A DNA stretch of 64,000 nt, taken from Pelagibius marinus (GTDB lineage: Bacteria > Pseudomonadota > Alphaproteobacteria > Kiloniellales > Kiloniellaceae). Every line of letters starts with the position of its first letter. Position 1 is the stretch's first letter. The position numbers and the translations under genes were made by a program. The stretch is taken from positions 248,001 to 312,000 of the forward strand of contig NZ_JACSDK010000014.1 in the NCBI RefSeq assembly GCF_014925385.1, given 5' to 3'. Shown in pieces: positions 1-10,060 of the stretch. The notes beneath the pieces are model-generated. The model saw nothing but the letters and a program-made list of their open reading frames with translations. It was not told where the DNA came from and did no database searches.

Positions 1-274
1 ACTGATTGGGGTCGATGTCCTTCGCGTCCACGGGAATGAAGCTCTGGGCGGTCACCCGCGTCCAGGCATCATCGACCTGGTCGCTGGTGGCGACACTGGC
101 CAGGGCCGCGCCGGCGATGACGCAGGCGAAGGGCGCGCTGAGTGCAGAGCAAACCGCTTTCGCACTGAGGCCTTGCTTGGCATGGCGCTGTCCGGTGAAC
201 GCGTGGCGCGCGGCTGCGAGCCAACGGTCCCGGTGCGGCCGCCAATCGGCCAGCGTCTTTGCAATCCGGTTCAT
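1..274 (-). CDS. Partial exported protein, cut by the window edge
   Basis: An open frame on the minus strand starts at an ATG at 272-274 and runs without a stop off the left edge (91 codons visible). It begins MNRIAKTLADWRPHRDRW, then has a basic stretch, then a hydrophobic segment (about residues 51-66, FACVIAGAALASVA) that looks like a late signal peptide or membrane anchor, followed by a polar part ending VDAKDIDPNQ. Third codon positions are mostly G or C, as in the real genes here. I do not recognise the family. The next gene to the right, cysH, ends about 700 bp away, so this gene probably has its own promoter in the AT-rich stretch upstream. Confidence 0.5.
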   Translation of the reverse strand, partial: MNRIAKTLADWRPHRDRWLAAARHAFTGQRHAKQGLSAKAVCSALSAPFACVIAGAALASVATSDQVDDAWTRVTAQSFIPVDAKDIDPNQ

Positions 275-849
275 CTAACGTCCAATACCCTGTGAACATT
301 GCGTGGAACGTGCCCTGGTTCGTGCCTGGGCCTTCTACCCTTCCTGCTCTGCCGGCGGGTCACCCTTTCGGGTTCTTAGCGACGCCGCAGGGGCTCTTCT
401 GGCCCGGGAGGAGCTTCGTCCACACCCAAAGGTTTACACAATCTTAATCCGGCATATCAAGAAGAATCGTCTTATATTTGAGATAAATTCCCATAAAATT
501 CTGAGCAAATTAACTATTAATCCCGTCTATCTTCAAAAAGTTTTCCGTAGAAATTGGTAATAATGTTACTTTTTGATGATATTTACTTAGTTATGCTTGG
601 AAGTTTGAGAATATTTACTTGGATTGGCCGCGGATCGCCTGGTCATCGAGTAAGAATTCTCGCCTCGATTACAATGAATCTCGCAGCTGCGGGAGGGCGA
701 TTCATAGGCCCTCTACTAGACTCGGGTCGGTTGAATCTTGGCGCCGGGGCGACTCGCGGGGATCAATACTGAGGGCCTTCGGCGGCGCCCTGGGGGAAAC
801 CGCCCGCGGGCGGGGAGGACAATTCTGTGATTTCCGCCCGGAGGCCTCT

Positions 850-872
850 CCGAGTCGCTGGCAGCGACTCGG
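850..872. other. Perfect inverted repeat (hairpin)
   Basis: CCGAGTCGCT and AGCGACTCGG form a 10-bp perfect stem around the 3-nt loop GGC. There is no T-tract on either side, so it is not a clear intrinsic terminator. It lies downstream of cysH (leftward transcription, stop at 984-986) and could still halt or stabilise that transcript. Confidence 0.5.
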
Positions 873-890
873 GATTATGGTTAACGGGCC

Positions 891-942
891 GGTGGGGCGG
901 GCCGGTGGGGCGGGCCGGTGGGGCGGGCCGGTGGGGAGGCTC
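891..942. repeat. 13-bp G-rich tandem repeat, about four copies
   Basis: The unit GGTGGGGCGGGCC is repeated exactly three times (891-903, 904-916, 917-929), followed by a diverged fourth copy (930-942). The many GGG and GGGG runs could form a G-quadruplex on the plus strand. It lies just past the end of the cysH gene. Confidence 0.7.
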
Positions 943-983
943 CTGAGGAGGCTCCAGGGAGGGCCTGAGGCGGCGCCTGGGGC

Positions 984-1796
984 CTAGCGCAGCAGGCCCT
1001 TGGCGGGGGCCTGCGAAGCCCAGGGGGCCTTGTGGATGCCGCACTCGGTCTTGCCGCTGCCCGCCCAGCGCCCGGCGCGTGAGCCGTCCGCGGCGCCGTC
1101 TTCGTCGCCGGTGACCTTGGAGGTGCAGGGCGCGCAGCCGACCGAGGGGTAACCCTGAGCTCCCAGGGGGTGGCGCGGCAGGTCGCGCTCGACGAAGGCC
1201 CGGGCGAGATCCTTCGTGCCCCAGGTCACCAGGGGATTCACCTTGATCCGCGACCCCGCCGCCTCGAAGAGGCCGAGGCTCTGGCGCTGGCCGCCCTGGA
1301 AGCGCTTGCGCCCGTTGATCCAGGCGCTGAAGCCGGAGAGTGCGCGCTCCAGCGGCAGCACCTTGCGCAGCTGGCAGCAGAGGTCCGGGTTGCGCCGCCA
1401 CAGGGTGCCATCCTGGTCGGCCCAGTTCAGGTCGTCGGCTGCCGGGCCGACGCTGCGCACGTCGGTCAGGCCCAGCTTGTCGATCAGGGTGTCGCGATAG
1501 GCCAGGGTCTCCGGGAAGTGCTTGCCGGTCTCCAGGAAGATGACCGGGGTGTGGCGGTTGACCTGGGCGACCAGGTCCAGCAGCACCGCCGACTCCGTGC
1601 CGAAGGAGGAGACCACGGCGATGCGCCCGGCGAAGATCTCGTTAATCGCCGTGTCCAGCAGCTGGATGCTGTTCAGTCCCTTGTAGCGTTGCTCCAGCAG
1701 ACGGGCGCGTTCACTGAGGCGCAGGCCGTCGTCCTGGTTGGCCGGCGGGCGGACGACCAGGGGCGGGCGGGAAAGCGATTCGGCGGCTTGAGTCAT
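984..1796 (-). CDS. cysH: Phosphoadenylyl/adenylyl-sulfate reductase, APS-type with Fe-S cysteines
   Basis: Reduces activated sulfate (APS or PAPS) to sulfite in the cytoplasm, using thioredoxin. The 270-residue protein has the PP-loop motif (SSFGTESAVLL, about residues 63-73), a CC pair in DLCCQLRK, a later CAPC pair, and the C-terminal ECGIH motif carrying the catalytic cysteine. The CC plus CxxC arrangement is that of the 4Fe-4S family, which prefers APS over PAPS. It is the last gene of the cysG-DUF2849-cysI-DUF934-cysH operon, 26 bp after DUF934, and would supply the sulfite used by CysI. The ATG at 1796 has only a weak ribosome binding site. Substrate preference is inferred from the cysteines, not proven. 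Confidence 0.9.
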   Translation of the reverse strand: MTQAAESLSRPPLVVRPPANQDDGLRLSERARLLEQRYKGLNSIQLLDTAINEIFAGRIAVVSSFGTESAVLLDLVAQVNRHTPVIFLETGKHFPETLAYRDTLIDKLGLTDVRSVGPAADDLNWADQDGTLWRRNPDLCCQLRKVLPLERALSGFSAWINGRKRFQGGQRQSLGLFEAAGSRIKVNPLVTWGTKDLARAFVERDLPRHPLGAQGYPSVGCAPCTSKVTGDEDGAADGSRAGRWAGSGKTECGIHKAPWASQAPAKGLLR

Positions 1797-1822
1797 AACG
1801 GTTCCAGGGCCCCGGGGGGCGG

Positions 1823-2317
1823 TCAGCGGTTGGCCGCGCCGCGGCGCAGGGCGAAGGCGGTCTGCCGGCCGTCACCGGTCGGCTGGTAAAGCACGGAAAC
1901 TTCGCTCATGGCTTCCTGCCAGCCGGCGACGGCCTTGTCGTCGGCTACCTCGAAGCTGTCGAAGCCGCAGCGCACCATGAAGAACAGCTGGTCGCGCAGT
2001 ACGTTGCCGACGGCGCGCAGCTCGCCGGTGAAGCCGTAGCGTTCGCGCAGCAGGCGCGCATAGGAATAGGCGCGGCCGTCGCCGAAACGCGGGAACTCCA
2101 GCGCGATGAGATCGAAGCGGCCGAGGTCGTCGGCCAGCTCGGCGGGCGACTGGTCGCTCTTCAAGCGCAGCCCCAGGCGGCCGTTGTGCGCGCGCAGCGT
2201 CTCGCGATCGGCCTGCCACTGTTCCAGGCTGACGATGACGTCGCCTTCGGGCGCCGCGTCCTCGGCCAGTGCCGTCCAGCTGTCGGCAATGACCTGCCCG
2301 TTCTTAAGCAGCGGCAT
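1823..2317 (-). CDS. DUF934 family protein of the cys operon
   Basis: A 164-residue protein (MPLLKNGQVIADSW...) of the DUF934 family, regularly found next to sulfite reductase in proteobacteria. Its biochemical role is not established; it is thought to act in sulfite reduction, perhaps in electron delivery or enzyme assembly. A recognisable block is LEFPRFGDGRAYSYARLLRE near the middle. I chose the ATG at 2317 because AAGGAG sits about 7 nt upstream and the protein then has the usual family start. It overlaps the end of cysI by 14 bp, suggesting translational coupling. Confidence 0.85.
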   Translation of the reverse strand: MPLLKNGQVIADSWTALAEDAAPEGDVIVSLEQWQADRETLRAHNGRLGLRLKSDQSPAELADDLGRFDLIALEFPRFGDGRAYSYARLLRERYGFTGELRAVGNVLRDQLFFMVRCGFDSFEVADDKAVAGWQEAMSEVSVLYQPTGDGRQTAFALRRGAANR

Positions 2318-3959
2318 AGAGCTTCTCCTTGAAAGGCGCTGCACCGACACGGGCATAGGTGTCGTTGAAGCGCTCACCGTCCCCGCGCAGCTCCAGGTAG
2401 GTGTCGACGATGCTCTCGATCGCATCGACCACGTCGTCATAGGAAAAGGCGGGGCCCAGGATCTTGCCGACGGCGGCGTTCTCGTCGGCGCTGCCGCCCA
2501 GGGTGATCTGGTAGAATTCCTCGCCTTTCTTGTCGACGCCCAGGATGCCGATGTGGCCGACGTGATGGTGGCCGCAGGCGTTGATGCAGCCGGAGATCTT
2601 GATCTTCAGATCGCCGATCTCGTGCTGCTTCTTCAGGTCGCTGAAGCGCTGCGAGATGCGCTGGGCCACCGGGATGGAGCGTGCGTTGGCCAGGTTGCAG
2701 TAGTCGAGGCCGGGGCAGGCGATCATGTCGGACACCAGCCCGACGTTCGGCGTGCCCAGACCGTTGGCGGCCAGCGTTTCCCAGACCTCGGCGAGGTCGG
2801 TGAGCTTTACGTGCGGCAGCACCAGGTTCTGCTCGTGGGTGACACGGATCTCGTCGCAGCTGAGGCGCTCGGCCAGGTCGGCGACCACCTCCATCTGCTC
2901 GGCGCTGGCGTCGCCCGGCGCCTCGCCTTCCGGCTTCAGCGAGATGGTGACGCAGGCATAGCCCGGCGCCTTGTGCGCCGTGACGTTGGAGCGCACCCAG
3001 CGGGCGAAGTCGCGGTCCTCGAAGCGGCGCGCCTCGAAGGCCGGCTGATTGGCCTCCAGCGTCTCGAAGGCCGGCGGCGCGAAGTAGGCCTCGATGCGCT
3101 CGATCTCCTCGGCCGGCAGGTCGAGGGCGCCGTCCTTGATCTGCTGCCACTCGTCCTCGACCAGGTCCTTGAAGGTCTCGGCGCCGGTCTGCTGCACCAG
3201 GATCTTGATGCGCGCCTTGTAGAGGTTGTCGCGGCGGCCGAGCTGGTTGTAGACGCGCAGGATGGCTTCCAGGTAGCTCAGCAGGTGCTGCTTGGGCAGG
3301 AACTTGCGGATCGTGGTGCCGATCACCGGGGTGCGGCCCAGGCCGCCGCCGACGATGACCTCGAAGCCGACTTCGCCGGCCTCGTTGCGGCGCACCTGCA
3401 GGCCGATGTCGTGGAAGCGCACGGCGGCGCGGTCGTTCGGCGCGCCGGTGATGGCGATCTTGAACTTGCGCGGCAGGAAGGAGAATTCCGGATGCAGGCT
3501 CGACCACTGGCGGATGATCTCCGCATAGATGCGCGGATCCTCGATCTCGTCGGCGGCTGCGCCGGCGAAGTGGTCCGCCGTCACGTTGCGGATGCAGTTG
3601 CCGCTGGTCTGGATGGCGTGCATCTCGACCTCGGCCAGCTCGTCGAGGATGTCCGGCACGTCCTGCAGCTGCGGCCAGTTGTACTGGATGTTCTGGCGCG
3701 TGGTGAAGTGGCCGTAGCCGCGGTCGTAGTCGCGCGCGATGCTCGCCAGCTTCAGCATCTGCCGCGACGACAGGGTGCCGTAAGGCACGGCAACGCGCAG
3801 CATGTAGGCATGGAGCTGCAGATAGAGGCCGTTCATCAGACGCAGCGGCTTGAACTCGTCTTCGCTGAGCTCACCGGCGAGGCGGCGTTCGACCTGACCG
3901 CGGAACTGCTTCACGCGCTGGCGTACGAAGGCCGCATCGAACTCGTCGTAGCGGTACAT
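2304..3959 (-). CDS. cysI: Sulfite reductase hemoprotein (nitrite/sulfite reductase family)
   Basis: Catalyses six-electron reduction of sulfite to sulfide in cysteine synthesis. The 551-residue protein has the two-fold ferredoxin-like half repeats of the family and the siroheme/4Fe-4S signature CPGLDYC (about Cys415 and Cys421) with SGCINACGHHHVGH (about Cys458 and Cys462). An early block, GHFTTRQNIQYNW, is typical of the siroheme-binding half. No flavoprotein subunit (CysJ) is next to it. Electrons may therefore come from ferredoxin or through the DUF934 and DUF2849 partners; this is inference. A nitrite reductase role is possible by family but unlikely given cysG and cysH in the same operon. 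Confidence 0.92.
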   Translation of the reverse strand: MYRYDEFDAAFVRQRVKQFRGQVERRLAGELSEDEFKPLRLMNGLYLQLHAYMLRVAVPYGTLSSRQMLKLASIARDYDRGYGHFTTRQNIQYNWPQLQDVPDILDELAEVEMHAIQTSGNCIRNVTADHFAGAAADEIEDPRIYAEIIRQWSSLHPEFSFLPRKFKIAITGAPNDRAAVRFHDIGLQVRRNEAGEVGFEVIVGGGLGRTPVIGTTIRKFLPKQHLLSYLEAILRVYNQLGRRDNLYKARIKILVQQTGAETFKDLVEDEWQQIKDGALDLPAEEIERIEAYFAPPAFETLEANQPAFEARRFEDRDFARWVRSNVTAHKAPGYACVTISLKPEGEAPGDASAEQMEVVADLAERLSCDEIRVTHEQNLVLPHVKLTDLAEVWETLAANGLGTPNVGLVSDMIACPGLDYCNLANARSIPVAQRISQRFSDLKKQHEIGDLKIKISGCINACGHHHVGHIGILGVDKKGEEFYQITLGGSADENAAVGKILGPAFSYDDVVDAIESIVDTYLELRGDGERFNDTYARVGAAPFKEKLYAAA

Positions 3960-3974
3960 CTCTCAAAGATCCTT

Positions 3975-4301
3975 TCAGGCAGCGCGGCTGCGCTGGTTTT
4001 CATTTCCCCGGTAGTCGGCCCTCACGGTGGGGCCGGCGGCACGGATGATCTCGCGGGTCGAGAGCGGCTGCAGGATGCCGTCGACCTCGACCACCTCCAT
4101 CTCGTAGGGGGCGACGATCTCACGCGCTGCGACGGCCTCGTCGGCCTCGGCCAGCATGGCCTCCAGCTCCTCCGCATCGCGGGTCGCGCGGCTCTGGTTC
4201 AGATGGCCCGACCAGGTGCCGGTGTCGGTGAGGTAGACGACGTCGCCCTCGCGCAGGCGGTTGGCGGTGACGATCTTCAGCTTGTCGTTCTTCTTGCTCA
4301 T
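3975..4301 (-). CDS. DUF2849 family protein of the cys operon
   Basis: A 108-residue acidic protein (starts MSKKNDKLKIVTANRLREGD) of the DUF2849 family, which sits between cysG and cysI in many alphaproteobacteria. The N-terminal part, with VVYLTDTGTWSGH, resembles a small beta-barrel, and the rest is charged. Its function is unknown; the conserved position suggests a role in sulfite reduction or siroheme insertion. It lies 15 bp before cysI and 17 bp after cysG, so it is surely co-transcribed. Confidence 0.85.
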   Translation of the reverse strand: MSKKNDKLKIVTANRLREGDVVYLTDTGTWSGHLNQSRATRDAEELEAMLAEADEAVAAREIVAPYEMEVVEVDGILQPLSTREIIRAAGPTVRADYRGNENQRSRAA

Positions 4302-4318
4302 GGCGGCGGCTCTTTTCT

Positions 4319-5746
4319 CTAGACGGCGACGGCCTGCGGCAGGGCCGCTGCGGCGTCTTGCAGTTCGGTGGCGATGTCTGTCTCCAGCGCCCGGCGGGCA
4401 ACCTCGCCGATGATGATCAGGGCCGGGCCGGTGACGCCGGCGGCCTCAAGGCGCTGCGGCAGCTCTTCCAGGCGGCCGGTCACGACTTTCTGTTCCGGGC
4501 GGGTGCCGTTCTCGATGACCGCTACAGGGGTCGCGGCGGCCAGGCCGTGCTCGATGAGGCGCCCGGCCACCGTGGCGGCGGTGGAGACGCCCATGTAGAC
4601 GGCCAGGGTCTGCTTGCCCGAGGCGAGGCTCGCCCAGTCCAGGTCCGGCTCGCCGTTGCGGGCGTGGCCGGTCAGGAAGGTGACCGCCAAGGCGGTGCCG
4701 CGCAGGGTCAGCGGGATGCCCGCCGCCGCGGCGCAGCCTGCCGCCGCGGTGACCCCCGGCACGACCTCCACGGCGACGCCGCGGGCCTGCAGGTAGTCCA
4801 TTTCCTCGCCGCCGCGCCCGAAGATGAAGGGGTCGCCCCCTTTCAGGCGCACCACCCGCTTGCCGGCCAGGGCGTGGTCGGCCATCAAGGCGTTGATCTC
4901 GTCCTGGGTCTTGGAGTGGTTGGCCTTGGCCTTGCCGACGTAGATGCGCTCGGCATCGCGGCGCGCGTAGTCGACGATCTCCGGGCCCACCAGCTTGTCG
5001 TAGAGCACGACGTCGGCTTCCTGCAGGCGGCGCAGGGCCTTGAAGGTCATAAGGTCCGGATCGCCCGGGCCGGCGCCGACGATGGCGACGGAACCGGCAT
5101 CCTGGCGCTGGGTCTCCGGGCCGTTGATGAGGCCGAGCATGGCCTCGCGGGCGCCGGTCTCGTCGCCGGCCAGCACTTTGTCGGCCACCGGGCCGCTGAA
5201 GAAGCGCTCCCAGAAGCGCCGGCGTTGCAGGCCGTCGCCGATCTGGGCGGTGACGGCGCCGCGGAAGGCGCCGGCGAAGCGGGCGAGGCGGCCCAGGTTC
5301 GCCGGCAGCAGGGTTTCCAGGCGGGCGCGGATCTGGCGCGCCAGGATCGGCGCATCGCCGCCGCTGGAGATGCCGATGACCACGGGATCGCGGTCGATGA
5401 TGGCCGGGGTAATGAAGCTGGAGAGGTCCGGGCGGTCGACCACGTTGACCGGAACGCCGCGGTTCTGGGCGGCCGCGGCGACGGCCTCGTCGACGGCCGG
5501 CCGGCCGCTGGCGCCGATCACCAGGCCGCAGCCGGCGATATCGTCCGGCTCGAAGGGCCGCGGGTGCCAGGTGATCTCGCCCCGGCGGGCCAGGGACGCG
5601 ATCTCGGCATTGGCTTCGGGGGCCACCACGACGGGCCGGGCGCCCGCCTTCATCAGCAGGCGCAGCTTGCGGGCGGCCAGTTCGCCGCCGCCCACCACCA
5701 GGCTGGGGCGGGCGGTAAGGTCATGAAATGCCGGAAAATACCGCAT
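4319..5746 (-). CDS. cysG: Siroheme synthase (multifunctional)
   Basis: Makes siroheme for CysI from uroporphyrinogen III. The N-terminal half (about residues 1-210) is the NAD-dependent precorrin-2 dehydrogenase/ferrochelatase, with the nucleotide-binding motif VVGGGELAARK. The C-terminal half is the SAM uroporphyrinogen III methyltransferase, with VGAGPGDPDLMT and RLKGGDPFIFGRGGEE. With the ATG at 5746 the protein is 475 residues, close to the usual CysG length; AGGA precedes this start at good spacing. In-frame codons extend up to 5851 but add a basic segment unlike the family. First gene of the cys operon. Confidence 0.92.
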   Translation of the reverse strand: MRYFPAFHDLTARPSLVVGGGELAARKLRLLMKAGARPVVVAPEANAEIASLARRGEITWHPRPFEPDDIAGCGLVIGASGRPAVDEAVAAAAQNRGVPVNVVDRPDLSSFITPAIIDRDPVVIGISSGGDAPILARQIRARLETLLPANLGRLARFAGAFRGAVTAQIGDGLQRRRFWERFFSGPVADKVLAGDETGAREAMLGLINGPETQRQDAGSVAIVGAGPGDPDLMTFKALRRLQEADVVLYDKLVGPEIVDYARRDAERIYVGKAKANHSKTQDEINALMADHALAGKRVVRLKGGDPFIFGRGGEEMDYLQARGVAVEVVPGVTAAAGCAAAAGIPLTLRGTALAVTFLTGHARNGEPDLDWASLASGKQTLAVYMGVSTAATVAGRLIEHGLAAATPVAVIENGTRPEQKVVTGRLEELPQRLEAAGVTGPALIIIGEVARRALETDIATELQDAAAALPQAVAV

Positions 5747-5879
5747 GGCACGCTTTCCTGCTTCCTTGAACGCCCGCTTCCTTGGGGCTGCCTTTTTCGG
5801 GCCGGCGGACAGGGGGCCGTCCAGCCCGATCTTCACGAGACCTATTTTCACGATGAAGGTAGGGTGAAGTGTCTAATTT

Positions 5880-5935
5880 GTCCAGATCATACTGTAAAAA
5901 GATTTAAGATCACACAAAGAAACTGTGAAATAAGC
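5880..5935 (-). promoter_or_regulatory. Probable promoter/operator region of the cys operon
   Basis: An AT-rich stretch directly upstream of cysG in an otherwise GC-rich region. On the minus strand it has a -10-like TATGAT (5886-5891) without a good -35 box, as expected for an activator-dependent promoter. A dyad, TCACA (5910-5914) and TGTGA (5924-5928) with a 9-nt spacer, could be an operator. The regulator is unknown; a CysB-like or other LysR factor is a guess. Confidence 0.35.
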
Positions 5936-6024
5936 GGGAAGCGGCCTTGGCGGGTGACAGGCAAGGCGCATCTGCCGTATCAAGGGGCACCGCTTCCTTT
6001 GGGGCCTTTTTCGGGGAGTCGCCC

Positions 6025-6396
6025 ATGTCCTTTTGTCGGCCGTTCGGCCTTCTGCTGGTGATCTGCGCTTCGGTTTCTCTGGCCGGCTGTTCCATGACGC
6101 CTTTCCAGGTCCGGGGCTCCGACGCGGCGGTGGAGGCGGCCAAGGCCGAGGGCAGGGACATGCTGCCGCGCCTGCAGCCGCGCGCCCTGGGCATCTGCTA
6201 CAGCCCGGCCTTCAACGAGCCCGCGGAGGTGGAGGCGGAAGCGATCTACCGCTGCGACGGCGGCCGCGTGGTGCAGAAGGACGAGGACACCTTCTGGAAC
6301 GGCTGCTCGCTCAGCCAGCCGAACCGCATCAACTACGTCTGCTACCCCCCCGACATCACCAAGAAGCTGCGCGACGGCGAGGTGCCGTCGAACTAG
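6025..6396 (+). CDS. Small lipoprotein of unknown function
   Basis: A 123-residue protein starting MSFCRPFGLLLVICAS, with a clear lipoprotein signal ending in the lipobox SLAGC (about residues 20-24). The mature part has several cysteines (GICYS, IYRCDGG, NGCSLSQ, YVCYPP) that could form disulfides in the periplasm. The ATG at 6025 follows a GGGGAG ribosome binding site. An upstream in-frame start at 5947 would put 26 extra residues before the signal peptide and is unlikely. Divergent from the cys operon. I do not recognise a named family. Confidence 0.75.
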   Translation: MSFCRPFGLLLVICASVSLAGCSMTPFQVRGSDAAVEAAKAEGRDMLPRLQPRALGICYSPAFNEPAEVEAEAIYRCDGGRVVQKDEDTFWNGCSLSQPNRINYVCYPPDITKKLRDGEVPSN

Positions 6397-6675
6397 GTCT
6401 TCCGCTTCGCCTTGTTTTCCAGCCCGTGCTGATGGATAGCGGCCCGGCAGGTGGCGACCTGCTGCCGCAGCGGGTCTTCGCCCTCCAGCCGCAACACCGG
6501 ACAATGTAGCGACTTCAGGAATACCTCGTGGTTGGCGCGGCTGCGCATGCCCTGCCCGCCGCTGTCGTAGCTCGCTGCCCAGCCGAGAAATTTCTCGAAA
6601 GCCGAGTGGCGGTCGCCGCCGGGGCCTTGCCGAGCGACGTGGTGCCCGACCCGGCGGCCCCGGTAATGTGCAGTC

Positions 6676-6679
<4 letters not shown>
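6393..6679 (-). pseudogene. Decayed P-loop NTPase gene (adenylate/shikimate-kinase-like) with internal deletion and frameshift
   Basis: The first codons read MRLHITGAAGSGTTSLGKA, a good Walker A start of a small P-loop kinase-like family. After about 25 residues this frame loses similarity and stops. The typical C-terminus of the same family (FLGWAASYDSGG, then MRSRANHE, then CPVLRLEG) follows in another frame and ends at 6393. About 80-90 residues of the usual roughly 170-180 appear to be missing, so this looks like a deletion that also shifted the frame. The ATG overlaps the queG stop as ATGA, so it was once translationally coupled to queG. A sequencing error alone could not explain the lost middle. 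The family reading is from memory of related proteins. Confidence 0.7.
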
Positions 6680-7893
<1,214 letters not shown>

Positions 7894-8952
7894 CTTCGAT
7901 GGCCTCGCGCAGACCGGCCATGATCTGCTGGTAGTAGTGCAGATTGTGACGGGTCAGCAGGATCGGTCCAAGCATCTCCTTGGCCTTGAAGAGGTGGTGC
8001 AGGTAGGCGCGGCTGTAGTCGGTGCAGGTCGGGCAGGGACAGTCCGGGTCCAGGGCACGCGCGTCGTCGCGGTGGCGGGCGTTGAAGATGTTCAGGGTCG
8101 CGCGGCGGGTGAAAGCCTGTCCGGTGCGCCCACTGCGCGTCGGCAGCACACAGTCGAACATGTCGATGCCGCGCCTCACCGCGCCGACGATGTCGGCGGG
8201 CTTGCCGACGCCCATGAGGTAGCGCGGCCGCTCGGCCGGCAGCTGCGGCAGCGTCGCCTCCAGCACCGCGAACATGGTTTCCTGGCCTTCGCCGACGGCC
8301 AGGCCGCCGACCGCATAGCCGTCGAAGCCGATCTCCAGCAGCGCTTCCGCCGAGCGCTGGCGCAGTTCCGGATAGACCCCGCCCTGGACGATCCCGAAGA
8401 GGCCGTATCCGGGGCGCCGCGTGAAGGCCGCCCGGCAGCGCGCCGCCCAGCGCATGGAACGCTCCATGGACTCCCGCGCCTCTTTCTCGGTCGCCGGGAA
8501 GGGCGTGCACTCGTCCAGCACCATGGTGATGTCGGCGTCGAGCAGCTCCTGGATCTCCATGGCGCGCTCGGGCGTCAGGCTGTGCGGCGTGCCGTCCAGG
8601 TGGGAGCGGAAGGTGACGCCCTCTTCGGTGATCTTGCGCAGCTCCTCCAGGGACATGACCTGGAAGCCGCCGGAGTCGGTCAGGATCGGCCCCGGCCAGT
8701 TCATGAACCTGTGCAGCCCGCCCAGCGCGGCGACGCGCTCGGCGCCGGGGCGCAGCATCAGGTGATAGGTGTTGCCGAGGATGATCTCGGCGCCGCTCGC
8801 CTTCACCTGGTCCGTCGTCAGGCCCTTCACCGTGCCGGCGGTGCCGACGGTCATGAAGGCGGGCGTGTTGACCACGCCGTGCGCGGTGGTCAGGCGGCCG
8901 CGCCGCGCGGCGCCGTCGGTCGCCGAAACCTCGTAGGCCAGGCCGAAGTCCT

Positions 8953-10017
8953 TCATGTTTCCTTCTCCGGCTCCAGCAGGCAGGCGTCGCCGTAGGAGTA
9001 GAAGCGGTAGCCCTCGGCGACGGCGTGGGCGTAGGCCGCCTCCATGCGCGCTTTGCCGGCGAAGGCGCAGACCAGCATGAAGAGAGTGGAGCGCGGCAGG
9101 TGGAAGTTGGTCATCAGCAGGTCGGCGGCCTTGAAGCGGTAGCCGGGCAGGATGAAGAGGTTGGTCTCTCCGGTAAAGGCGGAGAGACGGCCGTCGTCGG
9201 CGGCGACGCTCTCCAGCAGGCGCAGCGCCGTGGTGCCGACGGCGACGACGCGTCCGCCGGCGGCGCGCGCGGCGTTGATCGCCGCGGCGGCCTCCTCGGT
9301 GATCTCGCCCCACTCGCTGTGCATGACGTGGGCTTCGACCTCCTCGGTCTTCACCGGCAGGAAGGTGCCGGCGCCGACGTGCAGGGTGACGTTCACGCGG
9401 CCGATGCCGCGCGCCTCGATGCGTTGCAGCAGCGCCTCGGTGAAGTGCAGCCCGGCGGTGGGCGCGGCGACCGCGCCTTCGCGCTCGGCGAAGACGGTCT
9501 GGTAGTCGTGGCGGTCCCGCGGGTCGCCGGTCTTGTCGCGGGTGATGTAGGGCGGCAGCGGCATGACCCCGTGCTCTTCCAGCGCGGCCAGCAAGGCGCC
9601 GTCGCGGCGGTCGAAGTGCAGGGTGACCTCGCCGGCTTCACCCTTGTCGATCACCGCGGCGGCGAAGTCCCCCGAGGCGTCCGATCCGAAGTCGATGCGG
9701 TCGTTGACGCTCAGCTTGCGGGCCGGGCGCGCGAAGGCTTTCCAGGTACCGCCGTCCAGCGCCTGGTGCAGCGTGACCTCCACCCCGGCGGTGCCGCGCT
9801 TGCCGGTCAGGCGGGCGGGGATCACCTTGGTGTCGTTGGTGACCAGTAGGTCGCCGGGCTGCAGCAGGTCCGGCAGGTCGGCGATGCGGCGGTCCGCCAG
9901 GCCCCTTTGGCTTCCGCGGGCGCCCACGTGCAGCAAGCGCGCCTGGTCGCGCGGCTCCATGGGATGCTGGGCGATCAGTTCGCGGGGCAGGTCGAAATCG
10001 AAGTCGTCGGTTCGCAT
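8953..10017 (-). CDS. queA: S-adenosylmethionine:tRNA ribosyltransferase-isomerase
   Basis: Transfers and isomerises the ribosyl part of SAM onto preQ1 in tRNA, giving epoxyqueuosine. It is 354 residues, normal for QueA. Typical blocks are the start [20 protein letters not shown], then [25 protein letters not shown], and the C-terminal [20 protein letters not shown]. First gene of the leftward queuosine operon queA-tgt-queG. Confidence 0.96.
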   Translation of the reverse strand: MRTDDFDFDLPRELIAQHPMEPRDQARLLHVGARGSQRGLADRRIADLPDLLQPGDLLVTNDTKVIPARLTGKRGTAGVEVTLHQALDGGTWKAFARPARKLSVNDRIDFGSDASGDFAAAVIDKGEAGEVTLHFDRRDGALLAALEEHGVMPLPPYITRDKTGDPRDRHDYQTVFAEREGAVAAPTAGLHFTEALLQRIEARGIGRVNVTLHVGAGTFLPVKTEEVEAHVMHSEWGEITEEAAAAINAARAAGGRVVAVGTTALRLLESVAADDGRLSAFTGETNLFILPGYRFKAADLLMTNFHLPRSTLFMLVCAFAGKARMEAAYAHAVAEGYRFYSYGDACLLEPEKET

Positions 10018-10060
10018 TGGGGGCAGGGACTACCACTGCCGGAGCGGCAGGCCAAGACGT

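Larger units (their letters stand above)
275..983. other. Long intergenic region with an AT-rich core, a hairpin and G-rich repeats
   Basis: No convincing gene is seen in this 709-bp gap. Positions about 430-625 are strikingly AT-rich compared with the surrounding DNA. They contain a 12-bp direct repeat with one mismatch (ATATTTACTTAG at 579-590 and ATATTTACTTGG at 611-622). They could hold the promoter of the leftward exported gene. Further right are a perfect 10-bp-stem hairpin (850-872) and a G-rich tandem repeat (891-942), listed separately. Confidence 0.6.

Noticed and set aside
303-560. Possible small gene of 85 codons in the AT-rich gap
   Set aside because: No ribosome binding site, mixed composition that switches from GC-rich to AT-rich inside the frame, and no recognisable motif.
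891-942. CRISPR-like repeat array
   Set aside because: The 13-bp units are directly adjacent with no spacers, so this is a simple tandem repeat.
2304-3959. Assimilatory ferredoxin-nitrite reductase instead of sulfite reductase
   Set aside because: The family is shared, but cysG, cysH and DUF934 in the same operon favour sulfite.
2106-4322. Very long open frame on the plus strand (738 codons) across the cys operon
   Set aside because: It is antisense to cysI, DUF934 and DUF2849, which have clear motifs. Long antisense frames are expected in DNA of this GC content.
5852-5946. Possible riboswitch leader upstream of cysG
   Set aside because: I could not find the pairing pattern of SAM, cobalamin or other known riboswitches; only a short dyad is present.
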